From: Pseudomonadota bacterium
GTDB lineage: Bacteria; Pseudomonadota; Gammaproteobacteria; Steroidobacterales; Steroidobacteraceae
Reading direction: 5' to 3'
NCBI GenBank assembly: GCA_003242685.1
Contig: QGVD01000062.1
Span: 1 to 24,829 of the forward strand
Length of the DNA: 24,829 nt
Shown: positions 1-7,157 of the stretch, one piece after another
Layout of the letters: each line of letters opens with the position of its first letter
How positions within the stretch are numbered: the first letter of the stretch is position 1
The notes under the pieces: model-generated
Databases searched by the model: none
Told to the model about the DNA's origin: nothing
The model's input: only the letters and a program-made list of their open reading frames with translations
Translations under genes and position numbers: made by a program

Positions 1-4
1 ACGC

Positions 5-973
5 TCAGCGCGTCCAGGGCGAGGGCATGTTGTAGGGCACGGTCAGGAAAACCGCCTCGATCTGCTGGATGCGGCCCTTGCGGATCTTGAAGGCCTCCAG
101 CAGCACGAACGAATGCGGCCGGCGGAAGATCGAGGTACGCACGGTACCGTCGGTGAGCTCGAACTCGCCGAGACGGCCCTCGTGATCGATGAAACCTCCC
201 GCGAGCACGATGCCGCGCTCCTCGTCGACGACGAGGAAGCGCCGGTCGCGCACGCGGTCGTCGTATCGGTATGCGCCCAGACGGAACTGATCCGCGCAGC
301 CGAGTCGCCAGATCGTATCGAGCTTCGGGTCGGTGAGATTCGTCGAGCGCATGCCGTTCTCGCGGCGGTTGCAGTCGTCGGTGAACTCGACGTGCAGGCG
401 CCCGTCGTTGAGCTGCAGGGTGTCGAAGTAGCCGTTCGCGGCGGCGAGCATCGCCTCGCGAGGCGTGCGCTCGGACGGAGGGAGGATCTCTTCCCACACC
501 GGCAGCGGCTCGATGTCCGCGGTGACGAAGGGAATGCCCGAATCCTCCGGCCGGACGATCAGTGTCTCGATCTCGTCGACGAGCCCGTGCACGACCTTGA
601 GACGCAGCGCGTACGGTGACTTCGTGGTCGTCTCCTCGAGCACGCCGAACACCGCGACCTGCCCGGCCTTCACGTCCGCGAAGCGCATCTCATAGGAGGG
701 ATCGAGAGCGGTGATCGTCCCCCAGACGCCGTCCCCGATGCGCAGCTCGACGTTGTTCTCCGTGTAACGCGCCCGCGGTGTGAGACGCAGCCGCGAGGGA
801 TCGCGGACACGCAGCGCCGCGAGATACTCGTCGAGCACTCCATACAGGCACTGACGATCGCAGGTCGGCGGCGGCGTCAGATCGGCTTCGTTCGCAAGCG
901 CCGTCTCCGGCAGTGCCGGCATGAGAAAGGAAAGAAAACACGCAGCGGTCAGCAGGCGTATCGGTCGGATCAT
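5..973 (-). CDS. Secreted NTF2/SnoaL-like protein of unknown function, 322 aa
   Basis: The N-terminus (MIRPIRLLTAACFLSFLMPA, then ...ETALA|NEAD) is a clear Sec signal peptide with probable cleavage near residue 27, so the protein is exported. After a Cys pair (C38, C42) comes an NTF2-like stretch (about residues 45-140) containing TENNVELRIGDGVW. A second, similar half begins near residue 165 (REAMLAAANGYFDTLQLNDG...), so the protein looks like two tandem NTF2-like units. This arrangement recalls uncharacterised secreted proteins found near tannase and aromatic-degradation genes, but I cannot name a reaction. An in-frame GTG at 982 is possible; the ATG at 973 was chosen because it starts a compact signal peptide. 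It lies 76 nt downstream of the MFS permease on the same strand and is probably co-transcribed with it. The stop codon lies just inside the window edge, so the gene is complete. Confidence 0.75.
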   Translation of the reverse strand: MIRPIRLLTAACFLSFLMPALPETALANEADLTPPPTCDRQCLYGVLDEYLAALRVRDPSRLRLTPRARYTENNVELRIGDGVWGTITALDPSYEMRFADVKAGQVAVFGVLEETTTKSPYALRLKVVHGLVDEIETLIVRPEDSGIPFVTADIEPLPVWEEILPPSERTPREAMLAAANGYFDTLQLNDGRLHVEFTDDCNRRENGMRSTNLTDPKLDTIWRLGCADQFRLGAYRYDDRVRDRRFLVVDEERGIVLAGGFIDHEGRLGEFELTDGTVRTSIFRRPHSFVLLEAFKIRKGRIQQIEAVFLTVPYNMPSPWTR

Positions 974-1049
974 GGTCTGCACTCATGCCCTCCGCACGGA
1001 CAGCAACAGTGATGACAAAGATCGATCGTCTGGAAACGCATCCCGCGCA

Positions 1050-2315
1050 TCACAGACCCAGCTTCGCGCGACGACGATCGACGCGCGGGATGAGCGACAC
1101 ACAGAAGAGACAGAAGGCGATCGGCCCGAGGAGGCTCAGGAAGAATCCGTGCGCGCCCGCCTCGTGCTGCACGAGGAGCTGGCCGAGCAGTGGACCGGCC
1201 ACGGCTCCTGCACGCGCCGCGGCCACCGCGAGCCCCAGCGCCGATGCCAGCATGTGCCGCGGATAGAAGAAGGTGCCGAGAGCCATGATGGCGAGGTGGG
1301 CGCCCATGATGCCGCCGCCGATGAGGAGAATCAGAGCGCCCCAGCCAATGACCGTGGGATCCAGCAGACCGAAGCCATTGAGCAGCGCGACGACCATCAG
1401 ATAGGCCACGCTCAGCGTGAGAACCGTCTTCCCGCGATCGACGAAATAGGAAATGACGAGCCCACCGACGAGCCCCCCACCCTGCATCAGGGCGGTGAGA
1501 CGCGACGCCTGATCCGGCTCGAAGCCGGTCTGCGAGAGAATCGTGGGCAGCCACGACTGGAGCATGAAGATCGACAGCATGTTCATCGAGTAGAGGCCGA
1601 TGAACACGAAGCTCATCAGTCGGAAGTCGCCCTTGAGCGGCTGCAGCAGTGTCGCGAGGGGAACCGCCTTCTTCTCGGCCTGGCCGGCGCGATCCGCGTC
1701 GGCGCTGTCGCCCGTCGGCGGCGGCGACGGCAGCCACAGCAGGAGCGCCAGGGTGAAGAGCAGAATGCCTCCGCCGAGCAGGATGAACACCCCCTGCCAG
1801 CCCCCGACGGCGACCGCGGGCGGCGCGACCATGCCGGCGGCCGCGCCGCCGATCGGAATGCCGCAGGCAATGAGGGTCAGCAGACGCGCACGGATCGTCT
1901 TCGGCACGATCTCCGCCACCAGCGCGTTCAGATTGGTGAGGCATCCGCCGAGCCCGATGCCGCCGAGGAATCGCAGCAGAAAGAAATGCCACTGCTCCCT
2001 CGAGAACGCCGTGGCAATCGTCGTCAGGGCGACGAGGAGGACGGTGCCGATGATGACCGGTCGGCGTCCGTAGTGGTCGCCGAGGGGGCCGATGAGCAGC
2101 CCCCCGACGCCGAATCCGAGCGGCATGGCGGAGAGTGCAATGCCGAACTCCGCCGGGGAGATGCCCCATTCGCGCACGATGTAGGGCACTGCGAGCGGCA
2201 TGGCCGCCATGTCCGCCCCGTCGACGAACATGATGAGCGCCGCGAGGATCACCAGCGGCACCACACCGCGGGCGGTCACCTGCGAGGTCTCCGACGCAGC
2301 GAGCGATCGTTCCAT
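1050..2315 (-). CDS. MFS permease, aromatic acid:H+ symporter (AAHS)-like, 421 aa
   Basis: A hydrophobic protein of the length expected for a 12-helix major facilitator. Helix 1 carries DGAD at residues 32-35, matching the DGxD signature of the AAHS family (PcaK, BenK, MhpT types), where the acidic residues are needed for proton-coupled uptake of aromatic acids. The loop 2-3 signature GPLGDHYGRR is at 76-85. GIGLGG near residues 120-125 and a hydrophilic central loop (about 195-220, rich in D, A, E, K) fit the family. A strong ribosome site (GGGAGAAGG on the minus strand) precedes the ATG. It follows a TonB-dependent receptor gene by 115 nt, with a hairpin between, and precedes a secreted NTF2-like gene. 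Inner-membrane import of the acid released by the nearby tannase-like esterase is inferred; the exact substrate cannot be read from the sequence. Confidence 0.9.
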   Translation of the reverse strand: MERSLAASETSQVTARGVVPLVILAALIMFVDGADMAAMPLAVPYIVREWGISPAEFGIALSAMPLGFGVGGLLIGPLGDHYGRRPVIIGTVLLVALTTIATAFSREQWHFFLLRFLGGIGLGGCLTNLNALVAEIVPKTIRARLLTLIACGIPIGGAAAGMVAPPAVAVGGWQGVFILLGGGILLFTLALLLWLPSPPPTGDSADADRAGQAEKKAVPLATLLQPLKGDFRLMSFVFIGLYSMNMLSIFMLQSWLPTILSQTGFEPDQASRLTALMQGGGLVGGLVISYFVDRGKTVLTLSVAYLMVVALLNGFGLLDPTVIGWGALILLIGGGIMGAHLAIMALGTFFYPRHMLASALGLAVAAARAGAVAGPLLGQLLVQHEAGAHGFFLSLLGPIAFCLFCVSLIPRVDRRRAKLGL

Positions 2316-2392
2316 TGCCTTCTCCCGCGAGCTCGAACGTGCGCGCGCCGCGGTGTCGCGATCGCCCGCATCGCGTTACACACAAGAGTGGG

Positions 2393-2423
2393 GCCGGCAG
2401 CGTACCTCAGGTCCGCTGCCGGC
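2393..2423 (-). terminator. Hairpin between TBDR and MFS genes
   Basis: A perfect 10-bp inverted repeat, GCCGGCAGCG / CGCTGCCGGC, encloses an 11-nt loop that can itself pair (ACC/GGT). On the minus strand it lies 7 nt past the TBDR stop codon and ahead of the permease start. The downstream sequence (CCCACTCTTGTGTG) is only weakly T-rich, so this may be a partial terminator or an mRNA-stabilising stem that sets the receptor/permease ratio. Confidence 0.5.
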
Positions 2424-2430
2424 GCCCGCT

Positions 2431-4779
2431 TCACTTGCGGTACGAGACCTGCAGGCTGATCGTGCGCGGCGGGTCGGGCAGGACGCCGACGCTGCCGGGC
2501 GAGCCGGTGACGGCCTGACGGAAGCCCGAGGTCGCCTTGTCGGTCAGGTTGCGGCCGATGACCGCGGCTTCCCAGTTTCCGTTGAACGGCGCGAGGCTCA
2601 GGCGCAGATCGACCTTGGCGTAGCCGCTCTGCGCCAGCAGCGGATCGGCCGTGGCGGACTGGAAGTGCTTCGAGGCGAAGTAGACGAGCGGCTCCGCACG
2701 CAGCTCGTAGTCCGCGCCGAGCGGCAGGGAGAACACCGCGCCCACATTGCCGCTCCACTCGGGCGCGTAGCCGCGGCGCTTGCCGGTCAGATCCTGGATG
2801 CAGCCGGGCGTCGTGAACTGCTGCAGGATCGTGCACGCGCCGTCCGGATAGCTGGTGTACTTCGCGTCCAGATACGCCACGTCGGCGGTGAGCGTCACCT
2901 GCGGCGTCAGGCGGAACGCGACGCTCGTTTCCACACCCTGCGAGCGCGACTCCGCGACGTTGCCGATGAGCGCGACCACGGCGCCGGAGGGCAGCGCGAA
3001 CAGGGAGGCCTCCTGAAGATCACTGTACTCACTGCGGTACAGCGCCGCGTTGAGCATCAGGCGGCGATTGAGGAATTGCGCCTTGATGCCGAGCTCGTAG
3101 GAATCGACGGTCTCGGGACCGAAGCTCACGAGGCGCGACGTGGCACCCCAGCCGCCGGCCTTGAAGCCCCTCGCATACGACACGTAGCCCATGACGTTGG
3201 GATCGAAGTCGTACTGCACGCTGAGCGACGGCATGAACTTCGAGTCCCTGCGCTTCGGATCTGGGAAGTTTCCGAGCTCCGTTCCGAGCACCTCGTTCAT
3301 GATGACCTCGGTCTCGGGATCGAAGGGCTGGAAGCTCTCCCATGAGACGCGGCCGTCGGCCGTGCCGTAGTTGAAGATGCGTTCGGCTTCCTTGCGGATG
3401 CTCGAATAACGCGCACCGAGGTTGATCCGGAGATTCTCGATCGGCCGGTAAGTCACCGACGCGAACGCGGACAGCGAGTCGGTCTCCTGGAGGTGCCAGA
3501 AGCTGCCGACGATGGGCGTCGTCGCGTCGGTCGTGCCCCTGGGGTTGAAGGCACCGAAGGGCGCGAAGAAGAAACCGACCTGCGTCAGCAGATCGAGATC
3601 GTCGGTGGAGGCGTATCCGCCGACCATGTACTCGAACCTGCCTCCGGTCTCCGACTGATAGCGGATTTCCTGGCTGAGCTGGCTGTACGTTTCGGTCTGG
3701 TACGTCGGCTGACCGTTGTAGCCGCGCACCGTGCCGGGATACGGGAAGGGGATGACCTGAGCGTACGCCTCGAATTCATGCTCGGTGTAGCCGGTCGTCG
3801 TGACGAGCGTGCCGGGACCGATCCTGAAGGCGTTGGTGAGCGCCGCCTCCTGGAACTCGAAGCGTCCATCGCTCGGGCCGTTGGCGGTGCGCCAGTCGAG
3901 CTTGTCATCCACCGATCCGCCGTTGGCATTGAGGTACGCGCGACACGACGCGTTCGCGGGCTGCTCGATCGGCGGAGGAGGAGGACAGTCGACGAGCTCC
4001 AGCGGCATGGCGTTGCGCGTGCTCGAGCGGCCGGCGTCGAAGCGGAAATCCACGTCGATCGCGTCGGTGGGCCGCCAGGCGAGGGCGATGCGTCCCTGCG
4101 TGGCGCGCTCGTCGGGCCCGTCCTCGCCGGTCACCGTGTTGCGCACGTAGCCGTCCATGCCCGAAGCGCGCCCGGCGACGCGCACACCGAGCGTATCGCT
4201 GAGCGGAGTGCTGAAACCGCCTTCGAAGCTGTATTCGCCGGTGTCCGGCGTGTAGAGCGCAGAAACGTTGTAGCTCGGCGTGCTTCCCGGCCGGCGGGTC
4301 GTGATGTTGATGGCGCCGGCGATCACGTTGGCGCCGAAGAACGTCGTCTGCGGCCCTTTCAGCACCTCGATCCGGTCGACGTCGAACAGCGCCGTGCGGG
4401 TCGAGCGCGAGCGGCTGCGGTAGACGCCGTCCACGAACGTGGCGACGGCCTGCTCGAAGCCGCCGTTGGTGCCCGAGCCCACGCCGCGGATCACGACGTT
4501 GTCGACGATCGCGCCGCTCGTGATCTGCACGTTGGGCAGGCGCGCGGTCACGTCGTTGAGCGAACGCAGTCCCGCCTGCTCCAGCGAATCTCCCGAAACC
4601 ACGGAGACCGAAACCGGCACGTCCTGCAGGCGCTGCTCACGCCGCTGTGCGGTGACCACGATCTCGGTGAGTCCGCCGTCGTCGTCGACTGCATCGGCTG
4701 CGGCTGCCACACCAGGCAGCTCCGCCAGCACGATGAGCGACACCAGTCCACCGCACAGCCCATCCAATCTTCTTCGCAT
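2431..4779 (-). CDS. TonB-dependent outer-membrane receptor, 782 aa
   Basis: Outer-membrane beta-barrel transporter energised by TonB-ExbBD. The signal peptide is residues 1-28 (hydrophobic GGLVSLIVLAELPGVAAAA). A TonB-box-like EIVVTAQRRE at 39-48 is followed by a plug domain with VPVSVSVVSGDSLEQAGLRS, an RGVGSG motif (98-103) and RIEVLKGPQTTFFGANV (136-152), a variant of the usual KGPQGTLFGRN. The C-terminus (PRTISLQVSYRK) ends in the pattern of the last barrel strand. The ATG at 4779 was chosen because AGGAAGGGGG lies immediately upstream and a signal peptide follows; the frame stays open to 4866 but would add 29 polar residues. It is divergent from two SnoaL-like genes and heads a probable operon with an AAHS-type permease. 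The substrate is unknown; context suggests an aromatic ester or glycoside rather than iron. Confidence 0.93.
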   Translation of the reverse strand: MRRRLDGLCGGLVSLIVLAELPGVAAAADAVDDDGGLTEIVVTAQRREQRLQDVPVSVSVVSGDSLEQAGLRSLNDVTARLPNVQITSGAIVDNVVIRGVGSGTNGGFEQAVATFVDGVYRSRSRSTRTALFDVDRIEVLKGPQTTFFGANVIAGAINITTRRPGSTPSYNVSALYTPDTGEYSFEGGFSTPLSDTLGVRVAGRASGMDGYVRNTVTGEDGPDERATQGRIALAWRPTDAIDVDFRFDAGRSSTRNAMPLELVDCPPPPPIEQPANASCRAYLNANGGSVDDKLDWRTANGPSDGRFEFQEAALTNAFRIGPGTLVTTTGYTEHEFEAYAQVIPFPYPGTVRGYNGQPTYQTETYSQLSQEIRYQSETGGRFEYMVGGYASTDDLDLLTQVGFFFAPFGAFNPRGTTDATTPIVGSFWHLQETDSLSAFASVTYRPIENLRINLGARYSSIRKEAERIFNYGTADGRVSWESFQPFDPETEVIMNEVLGTELGNFPDPKRRDSKFMPSLSVQYDFDPNVMGYVSYARGFKAGGWGATSRLVSFGPETVDSYELGIKAQFLNRRLMLNAALYRSEYSDLQEASLFALPSGAVVALIGNVAESRSQGVETSVAFRLTPQVTLTADVAYLDAKYTSYPDGACTILQQFTTPGCIQDLTGKRRGYAPEWSGNVGAVFSLPLGADYELRAEPLVYFASKHFQSATADPLLAQSGYAKVDLRLSLAPFNGNWEAAVIGRNLTDKATSGFRQAVTGSPGSVGVLPDPPRTISLQVSYRK

Positions 4780-4984
4780 GCCCCCTTCCTCCGAATGTTG
4801 TCTGGTCGCAGCGCCCTTTTTTTCGGCGAGCCGGTTTCCCGATTGTTGAGACAACTTGCCATTCAATGAGCATCCCAGTCAACATTCCCCAGAAGCTGCC
4901 GGGTCCCGATGGCGCGGAGCCGGCGGGATGGGATCAGATCAGCGGCCGCCCGGCTCAGGTTCGAAGACCGGGCGAAGGAGTGGA
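4780..4984. promoter_or_regulatory. Divergent promoter region between TBDR and SnoaL genes
   Basis: About 205 nt separate the two divergent start codons, so both promoters must lie here. On the plus strand GTTGTCT sits at 4797-4803 and an interrupted palindrome GTTG-AGA-CAAC at 4845-4855. These are inverted copies of the same half-site (GTTGTCT / AGACAAC) about 45 nt apart. ATGTTGTCT (4795-4803) recurs upstream of the TBDR at 15591-17927. An A/T run (ttttttt, 4817-4823) lies between the half-sites. Binding by the locus IclR regulator is plausible but unproven. Confidence 0.4.
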
Positions 4985-5728
4985 ATGAAAATGAGTGCAC
5001 TGCAGGACCTTCAGGCGAAGCTGGCCTCGATGGAGGAGGAGCTCCGGCAGCTCCGGCTGGAGGTGCAGCACGCGCGCGATTACCACGCCATCTGCAACCT
5101 GCAGGCGGCTTACGGCTACTACATCGACAAGGGGCTCTACGACGACGCCGCAGATCTCTTTGCGCCGGATGGAACGCTCGAGATCGCAGGCCGCGGCGTA
5201 TACTGCGGCCGCGAGCGAGTGCGCGCCTATCTGAAGCGGCTGCCGCCCTACGGTCGCGGGCGACTCTACAACCACATGCAGCTTCAGCCCGTCATTCACA
5301 TCGACGTGCGCGCGGGTACGGCGAAAGGCCGGTGGCGCACTCTCATGCAGGTCGGAGGGCTCGGCGCTGAAGCGCGCTGGGGGGAAGCGACCTACGAGAA
5401 CGAATACGTCCGTCTCGATGAAGGCTGGCGCATCGCGAAGCTCCACGGCTTCATCAATTTCTACTGCGAGTACGACCAGGGCTGGCACAGAGGCGGCGTA
5501 CCGCTGCTGCGCAGTGTCGAGGGGCTGGCACCGGACCGCCCACCCACCATCGAGTACGAGTGCTACCCCGAGCCCGTGATCGCACCCTTCCACTATCCGA
5601 ATCAGCGGGGTGAGTATCCGGGAATGCGCTCGGGCAATCGTCTCGTGCGCGACGTATCGGTTTCAGAAGAAGCATCGCAGGACCTCTTCGGGGTCGATGC
5701 TTCGCATCCGGGAAAGGCACAGGAGTGA
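4985..5728 (+). CDS. SnoaL-like (NTF2-fold) protein with N-terminal coiled coil, 247 aa
   Basis: Residues about 3-31 (SALQDLQAKLASMEEELRQL...) form a heptad-rich helix. Residues about 32-150 are a SnoaL_4/NTF2-like domain: an initial helix ending CNLQAAYGYYIDKGLYDD, then ADLFAPDGTLEIAGRGVYCG with the typical 'D-x-F-x-x-D-G' pattern, then sheet strands ending in EGWRIAKLHGF. The C-terminal 80 residues are Pro/Tyr-rich and not recognised. The fold hosts hydratases, dehydratases, isomerases and non-catalytic binders, so the reaction is unknown. GAAGGAG at 4974-4980 serves either ATG 4985 (4-nt spacing) or ATG 4991 (10 nt); both give nearly the same protein. No signal peptide is seen, so it is probably cytoplasmic. 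Its stop lies just before the start of the next SnoaL-like gene, suggesting translational coupling. Confidence 0.82.
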   Translation: MKMSALQDLQAKLASMEEELRQLRLEVQHARDYHAICNLQAAYGYYIDKGLYDDAADLFAPDGTLEIAGRGVYCGRERVRAYLKRLPPYGRGRLYNHMQLQPVIHIDVRAGTAKGRWRTLMQVGGLGAEARWGEATYENEYVRLDEGWRIAKLHGFINFYCEYDQGWHRGGVPLLRSVEGLAPDRPPTIEYECYPEPVIAPFHYPNQRGEYPGMRSGNRLVRDVSVSEEASQDLFGVDASHPGKAQE

Positions 5729-5730
5729 GC

Positions 5731-6225
5731 ATGTCGTACGCGGAAGACAGAGCGGAGATTCAGGATCTCGAGGCGCGTTACATGTTCGCGCTCGACTGGC
5801 TGGACGCCGATGCCTACGTCGCCACCTTCACGGAGGACGGCGTACTCGACTGGGCGCTGGGCGTCGCCAGGGGACGCGATGCGATCCGCGAGGAAGTGAA
5901 GCGCATGCGGGCCTACTTCGACGGCCTCTGGAAGGCGCAGGCCCCCGAGCGTCCGGCGCGCCTGCGTCACTTCATCGCGAACAGAACGCTGCGGATCGAA
6001 GGCGACCGGGCCTGGGGCTGCGCGTACTGGTTCGAGATCAACAACGACATCCGTGGCCGCTGGCCTTACGTGGGCGGTTACGGACACTACGAGGACGAGC
6101 TCCGCAAGGTGAACGGTCAGTGGCTGTTCGCGCGCCGCAAGATCTTCAACGAGTGCATGGCCGACCGCGCCGCGAGCGATACCAATCCTGCGGCAGTACT
6201 CTGGGGTTCTGCCGCGAAGAAGTGA
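5731..6225 (+). CDS. SnoaL-like (NTF2-fold) protein, 164 aa
   Basis: A single-domain SnoaL_4/NTF2-like protein. The opening helix (AEIQDLEARYMFALDWLDADAY) is followed by ATFTEDGVLDWALGVARGRDAI and ends in VNGQWLFARRKIFNE, the standard fold order. AGGAG at 5721-5725 is 5 nt from ATG 5731, which decides the start; a GTG at 5725 overlapping the previous stop would add two residues. It is paralogous in fold to the preceding gene but lacks the coiled coil. Two adjacent SnoaL-like genes could form a heteromer, as two-subunit NTF2-fold enzymes do; this is inference. It lies in a probable operon with an IclR regulator and a tannase-like esterase, and a role in handling an aromatic intermediate is likely but unspecified. 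Confidence 0.85.
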   Translation: MSYAEDRAEIQDLEARYMFALDWLDADAYVATFTEDGVLDWALGVARGRDAIREEVKRMRAYFDGLWKAQAPERPARLRHFIANRTLRIEGDRAWGCAYWFEINNDIRGRWPYVGGYGHYEDELRKVNGQWLFARRKIFNECMADRAASDTNPAAVLWGSAAKK

Positions 6226-6268
6226 CGGACCCGCTTCGACGTCTGCGGAACCTGCAAGAAGAGTGTCG

Positions 6269-7129
6269 ATGGGGCAACACGAGTCGACGAACGCGACGCC
6301 CGCGTCCGCGGGGGAGGACAAAGGCACCCCGGGCACCGTCGAGCGGGTGATCCGCCTGCTGCAGTTCGTCGCTGAGCGCGGCTCCTTCAACGTCAAGGAC
6401 GCCGTCACTGCGCTGCGCCTGCCCACGAGCACCGTGCACCGGCTGCTGCTCCAGCTCGCGCAGATGGGGCTCGTGGAACGCGAGTCGTATCAGGGCTATC
6501 GCGTCAGCCGCGAGCTGTACCGGCTGAGCGGTCTCGTGATGCAGCGCTTCGACCTCCACGGCGTCGCGCACTCGCATCTCGTCGAGCTGGTGCGCGAGTT
6601 CGACGAGACGTGCTCCTTCGCCGTCTATCTGCCGAGCACGCACAGTGGCATGATCGTCGAGACGGTTCTGACGAGTCATCCGCTGCAGTTCCGGCTCGAG
6701 CCCTTCGTGAGCTGGCCGCTCACGTGGGGCTCGCTCGGCCGCGTGATGCTCGCGCATCTGCCTGAAGAGGACGTGCGCGAGGCGCTCAAGGGAGCCATGC
6801 CTTCGCCGGCGACCGGCGCGCCGCCGCCCACGGTGGAGAGCATCGCCGGGGAGCTTGCGCAGATCCGGGAAGTCGGCTACTACGTGGCGAGGAATCACAA
6901 CGTGGCCGGCGCAGTCGGTACGTCGGCGGCAGTGCTCGGCGCAGGCGGCAAGCTCGTCGGCGCGATCGGCATGACCATTCCCGTCGCGCGTTACCGCGAG
7001 GAGCTGCAGCCCGAGATCAGCGCGAGGATCAGACACCACGCGCAGATGCTGAGCGCCTCGCTCGGCTACTCACACGAATCACATGCGCCCGCACACGGCA
7101 GGCACACTGCCGCACCGTCGGGACGGTGA
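6269..7129 (+). CDS. IclR-family transcriptional regulator, 286 aa
   Basis: N-terminal winged helix-turn-helix (about residues 22-85): TVERVIRLLQFVAERG, then DAVTALRLPTSTVHRLLLQL with the recognition helix, then MGLVERES and the wing GYRVSRELYRLS. The C-terminal effector domain (about 100-270) follows the IclR pattern, including WGSLGRVMLAHL and the closing AGGKLVGAIGMTIPVARY. IclR proteins usually control catabolic operons for aromatic or short-chain acids and often bind the substrate itself. ATG 6269 is preceded by AAGAAGAG; GTG 6263 would add two residues. The gene lies between SnoaL-like genes and the tannase-like gene, all rightward, and opposite the TBDR/MFS operon, so it is the obvious local regulator of both arms. 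The effector is not identifiable from sequence. Confidence 0.92.
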   Translation: MGQHESTNATPASAGEDKGTPGTVERVIRLLQFVAERGSFNVKDAVTALRLPTSTVHRLLLQLAQMGLVERESYQGYRVSRELYRLSGLVMQRFDLHGVAHSHLVELVREFDETCSFAVYLPSTHSGMIVETVLTSHPLQFRLEPFVSWPLTWGSLGRVMLAHLPEEDVREALKGAMPSPATGAPPPTVESIAGELAQIREVGYYVARNHNVAGAVGTSAAVLGAGGKLVGAIGMTIPVARYREELQPEISARIRHHAQMLSASLGYSHESHAPAHGRHTAAPSGR

Positions 7130-7157
7130 ATCCACTCGGAATGAAGGGGGTCGATCG

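Noticed and set aside
921..2459. A 512-codon open frame on the plus strand opposite the MFS permease
   Set aside because: Highly charged (E, R, Q, H) low-complexity translation that mirrors hydrophobic codons on the other strand; the minus-strand frame has clear MFS motifs.
4856..4984. Upstream extension of the first SnoaL-like gene to an ATG at 4856
   Set aside because: It lacks a ribosome site, adds a non-conserved Gly/Ser/Pro-rich leader, and would run through the divergent promoter region; GAAGGAG at 4974-4980 points to 4985/4991.
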